A DNA stretch of 34,530 nt from a virus, in the IMG/VR virus record IMGVR_UViG_3300047551_002225, positions 1-34,530 of that record; one strand, 5' to 3'. The notes under the pieces are model-generated. The model saw nothing but the letters and a program-made list of their open reading frames with translations. It did no database searches and was not told where the DNA came from. Both the position numbers and the translations under genes were made by a program. Shown here piece by piece: positions 32,755 through 34,530 of the stretch; positions within the stretch are counted from its first letter, which is position 1; every line of letters starts with the position of its first letter.

Positions 32755-32895
32755 ATGGACTTCGATAAAAAGCGTGACGCCACAACGCTTATAGCGTTCT
32801 TCGTCTTTCTGCCTGCCATTGCTGTGACTCTTGTCTACAAGCTTTGGCAGATGCGAAAAGACCTGACGCTGCCTAATCGCGATATGTGGGAGTGA
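32755..32895 (+). CDS. Small membrane protein (46 aa)
   Basis: 46 aa. A short charged start (MDFDKKRDATT) is followed by a transmembrane helix (LIAFFVFLPAIAVTLVY) and a basic tail. AAAGGATAG lies eight bases before the ATG, a fair Shine-Dalgarno. Its end overlaps the convergent 107-aa gene by 23 bases. No family recognised. Its codons and RBS support it as a gene. Confidence 0.6.
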   Translation: MDFDKKRDATTLIAFFVFLPAIAVTLVYKLWQMRKDLTLPNRDMWE

Positions 32896-33196
32896 TCTCC
32901 ACGCCTTCTAGCTCGTCATCAACGCCATTCCTCACGAGTAGGTCAACGACCGCGCTCTGAGGATCGTCTCCGACGCCTATGACATTGGCCTCCGCTGAGT
33001 ACCAGAAGTCTACCGCGTCCGTGTCGTCGCCGTGCAGGTACTCTCGCATCCTGTCGTCAAACTCGTCGAAATCTACGCCGCCTGTGGCGAACCACTTTCC
33101 GCCTTCGTACACTCCTGAATACCGAGACTGGTGCACGATGATCGGGTACAGGTCGTTGATCGTCTTCTTCTTGGCTTTCTTGCTTTTAGTCTTCAT
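32873..33196 (-). CDS. Hypothetical phage protein (107 aa)
   Basis: 107 aa. A Lys-rich N-terminus (MKTKSKKAKKK) precedes YPIIVHQSRYSGVYEGGKWFA, then acidic segments (FDEFDDRMREYL, HGDDTDAVDFW) and GVGDDPQSAVVDLLVRNG. No membrane segment. Similar short proteins (IIVHQSRYSGVYEGG...) are known from phages and bacteria, but I do not recall a function. The ATG has AAGGAGAG upstream. It overlaps the small membrane gene tail to tail. Confidence 0.6.
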   Translation of the reverse strand: MKTKSKKAKKKTINDLYPIIVHQSRYSGVYEGGKWFATGGVDFDEFDDRMREYLHGDDTDAVDFWYSAEANVIGVGDDPQSAVVDLLVRNGVDDELEGVEITPTYRD

Positions 33197-33262
33197 GTGA
33201 CTCTCCTTGCCTTGGTCTCATCCTAGACAAAGGTCACAAGCACGAGTGACACACAGAAATAG

Positions 33263-33276
33263 CCTCTTGATAGAGG
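33263..33276 (-). terminator. Small hairpin after the oxygenase gene
   Basis: CCTCT-TGAT-AGAGG, a five-pair stem 17 bases beyond the oxygenase stop. Read on the minus strand it is followed by CTATTTCTG, a weak T-rich tail. It may end the oxygenase transcript ahead of the next minus-strand gene. Confidence 0.35.
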
Positions 33277-33293
33277 TATAGAATCAGCCGCCG

Positions 33294-34115
33294 CTAGGCA
33301 GACTGAAGTTCAGGCTCTTGCCTCGAGAAACGAGTCGTCGTGATTACCGAGCCCTCACGCTCGTTGAACGGCGGAAGCTCCTTGCGGACCAGGCCGCGGA
33401 TCAGCCAGCGGTCTGTTCCGTCGTAGCGAGCCGGGAACGGCGTGCGACCGTGGACGATCTTAGAGTTGTCGATGACCAAGAAATCGCCGCGCTGGAGAGA
33501 GATCTCTCTGACGCAAGGTTCAACAGCCTTTGCAAACAGGTCAAGAGCGCGCTGAGCTTCCGGGTTTGTGCCTCGCATCGTGGACTTGTCGAAGGTCATT
33601 CGCCATCGGCCGGTGTCTTTGTCTGTCGTCAAGATCGGCAGCAAGACCTCTTGGTCTGGCTCGCCGTGAAGCCGGAAGCTTTGGTCGACGGTAGTGATGA
33701 ACTCTGGACGAGTCAGGGTGTCGACGGTCTTGCTGTCGAGGAACGACACGATGGTGTCTACGTGAGCGTAGGTCGTCTTGGCCGCCTTGTCTCCACGCAG
33801 GCAGCCGAGGACGATGTAGTCGGGACGATACGGGTGAAACGCCGTCTCGGTGTGAAGCTCAAGCTGAGTCTTAGACGAGTTTGAGATCTGGTCAGTCTCG
33901 AATGACTTGACCGGATAGACGTGCTGGATGTACTTTCCGTCTTGCTCTTGAGCGTATCCGACTAGATACCCGTACTTCATCGAGACCTCGAGCATCGCCG
34001 AGTACGCCTCTGGAATCTTGACGAACGCGCCGCGCTCGGTCGGTGTCGGAGGAATGATTCCGACTTCTTTGTCAAACATGTCAAGACCGTCGCCGTAGCT
34101 ATGCGCGTTCATCAT
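33294..34115 (-). CDS. Fe(II)/2-oxoglutarate oxygenase of the clavaminate-synthase-like family
   Basis: 273 aa. QLELHTETAFHPYRPDY supplies H88 and E90 of the iron-binding H-x-E...H triad; VIDNSKIVHGRTPFPARYDG supplies H222; R236 or R240 in TDRWLIRG should bind 2-oxoglutarate. The sequence resembles the TauD/CAS-like subgroup (AsnO, VioC, clavaminate synthase) that hydroxylates free or bound amino acids, usually Arg or Asn. The Glu in place of the usual Asp is typical of that subgroup. It lies upstream of short hypothetical genes; an ATG with GAGAGGCG precedes it. A phage-encoded member of this subgroup is uncommon. The substrate cannot be deduced; ribosomal protein, amino acid pool or virion protein are all possible. 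Confidence 0.8.
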   Translation of the reverse strand: MMNAHSYGDGLDMFDKEVGIIPPTPTERGAFVKIPEAYSAMLEVSMKYGYLVGYAQEQDGKYIQHVYPVKSFETDQISNSSKTQLELHTETAFHPYRPDYIVLGCLRGDKAAKTTYAHVDTIVSFLDSKTVDTLTRPEFITTVDQSFRLHGEPDQEVLLPILTTDKDTGRWRMTFDKSTMRGTNPEAQRALDLFAKAVEPCVREISLQRGDFLVIDNSKIVHGRTPFPARYDGTDRWLIRGLVRKELPPFNEREGSVITTTRFSRQEPELQSA

Positions 34116-34154
34116 CGCCTCTCCTTGTCGTTCGTAGTTGCTTATTACTGTATA

Positions 34155-34340
34155 CTAAGAAGGACGGACTCCGTGCACCGACCATTGCGTAAAACAGTCT
34201 CTGTCTTTGGTGTTGCACAGCGAGACGTACTTCTGGCCTGGCGCCCAGACTCCACCGACCCCGTACCAGCCGTCTTTTCCTGCTACGTCGATTGTCGTCT
34301 TGCAGAGCTCGCAGACCGGTCCCGTCGGGGGATTGACCAT
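34155..34340 (-). CDS. Small four-cysteine zinc-binding-like protein
   Basis: 61 aa: CELC near the N-terminus (C10, C13) and C42 with C49 (SLCNTKDRDCF). The spacing suggests a treble-clef or rubredoxin-like zinc site around a Gly/Trp-rich core (GWYGVGGVWAPGQKY). The ATG overlaps the stop of the upstream gene (TGATG), so the two are coupled. No family recognised. Confidence 0.6.
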   Translation of the reverse strand: MVNPPTGPVCELCKTTIDVAGKDGWYGVGGVWAPGQKYVSLCNTKDRDCFTQWSVHGVRPS

Positions 34341-34530
34341 CAGTTGAAGCTCTTGAGGACGATGTCAACGATGACGCTCTCGGTGGCCGGAATGGCCATC
34401 GAGCGAGACTCGGTGTACATGAACCACAGCGCGTCGGTGATCTGGATCGCCGAGCGGTGCGTCTTCTCGTGAGGGTGGCCGTCTTTCTGCAGCGCGCCGT
34501 AGACCTGCCTGTAGATGACGGTGTACGTCA
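34340..34530 (-). CDS. Hypothetical protein, C-terminal part (runs off the window)
   Basis: The last 63 codons are visible, ending SVIVDIVLKSFN. Before that are the segments YTVIYRQVYGALQKDGHPHE and HRSAIQITDALWFMYTESRS. It looks helical, with no membrane segment. The start lies beyond the window. No family recognised. It belongs to the same operon as the four-cysteine protein and probably the oxygenase. Confidence 0.55.
   Translation of the reverse strand, partial: TYTVIYRQVYGALQKDGHPHEKTHRSAIQITDALWFMYTESRSMAIPATESVIVDIVLKSFN

Overview
The window is a stretch of a tailed-phage genome, or an integrated relative, dominated by receptor-binding and fibre genes. There are no rRNA genes, no tRNAs that I could see and no cellular housekeeping operons. 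Several signs point to an actinobacterial host: a Nei/Fpg glycosylase with the actinobacterial MPEGH N-terminus, a DUF3039-type zinc protein, a VanY-like endolysin with a peptidoglycan-binding domain, many GTG starts, and several genes whose -10 box lies 5-6 nt before the ATG, as in leaderless transcripts. Base composition looks slightly above half G+C. The head, terminase, portal and tape-measure genes are not in this window. Host assignment is inference.

Layout. (1) 1-16.8 kb, minus strand: a tightly packed fibre operon. It holds a collagen-like protein of 1091 aa with embedded modules, a seven-repeat BNR-like propeller, three tandem collagen-like proteins sharing a DFP-type N-terminus, three small virion-like proteins, a 1057-aa fibre with six tandem N-terminal modules, two paralogous RCC1-repeat proteins, and the start of a GT2 glycosyltransferase. 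(2) 16.9-18.6 kb, minus: a DUF6378-like protein, a calcineurin-type phosphoesterase and a small HTH protein. (3) 18.7-21.4 kb, plus: a prim-pol/SF3 helicase. (4) 21.5-24.2 kb, minus: a small serine recombinase, a fifth collagen-like fibre and a small virion-like protein. (5) 24.4-25.7 kb, plus: a secreted lysozyme-like enzyme and a second GT2. (6) 25.7-27.0 kb, minus: a basic protein, a small membrane protein and the endolysin. (7) 27.0-27.36 kb: a non-coding region with three consecutive hairpins. (8) 27.36-32.5 kb, plus: Nei, the DUF3039-like protein, B12-dependent ribonucleotide reductase, a small zinc protein, four overlapping small membrane proteins (one holin-like, one lipoprotein), an SNase-like nuclease and a small helical protein. 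(9) 32.5-34.5 kb: short genes on both strands, a clavaminate-synthase-like Fe(II)/2-oxoglutarate oxygenase, a zinc protein and a truncated gene.

How the parts may work together. The fibre block appears to supply several adhesins built from a shared set of modules: DFP anchors, NDxV modules, GPT collagen shafts, LYVW inserts and seven-bladed propeller ends. Two GT2 enzymes lie beside fibre genes and could decorate Thr-rich GPT shafts. The primase-helicase, phosphoesterase, ribonucleotide reductase, nuclease and glycosylase serve replication, nucleotide supply and DNA repair. The two wall hydrolases and the membrane-protein cassette serve lysis. The most unusual points are the modular collagen/propeller arsenal, a degenerate cupredoxin-like insertion in one RCC1 protein, two structured intergenic elements with the same loop motif, a 22-bp inverted repeat with a GT centre upstream of the recombinase, and a phage-borne CAS-like oxygenase.
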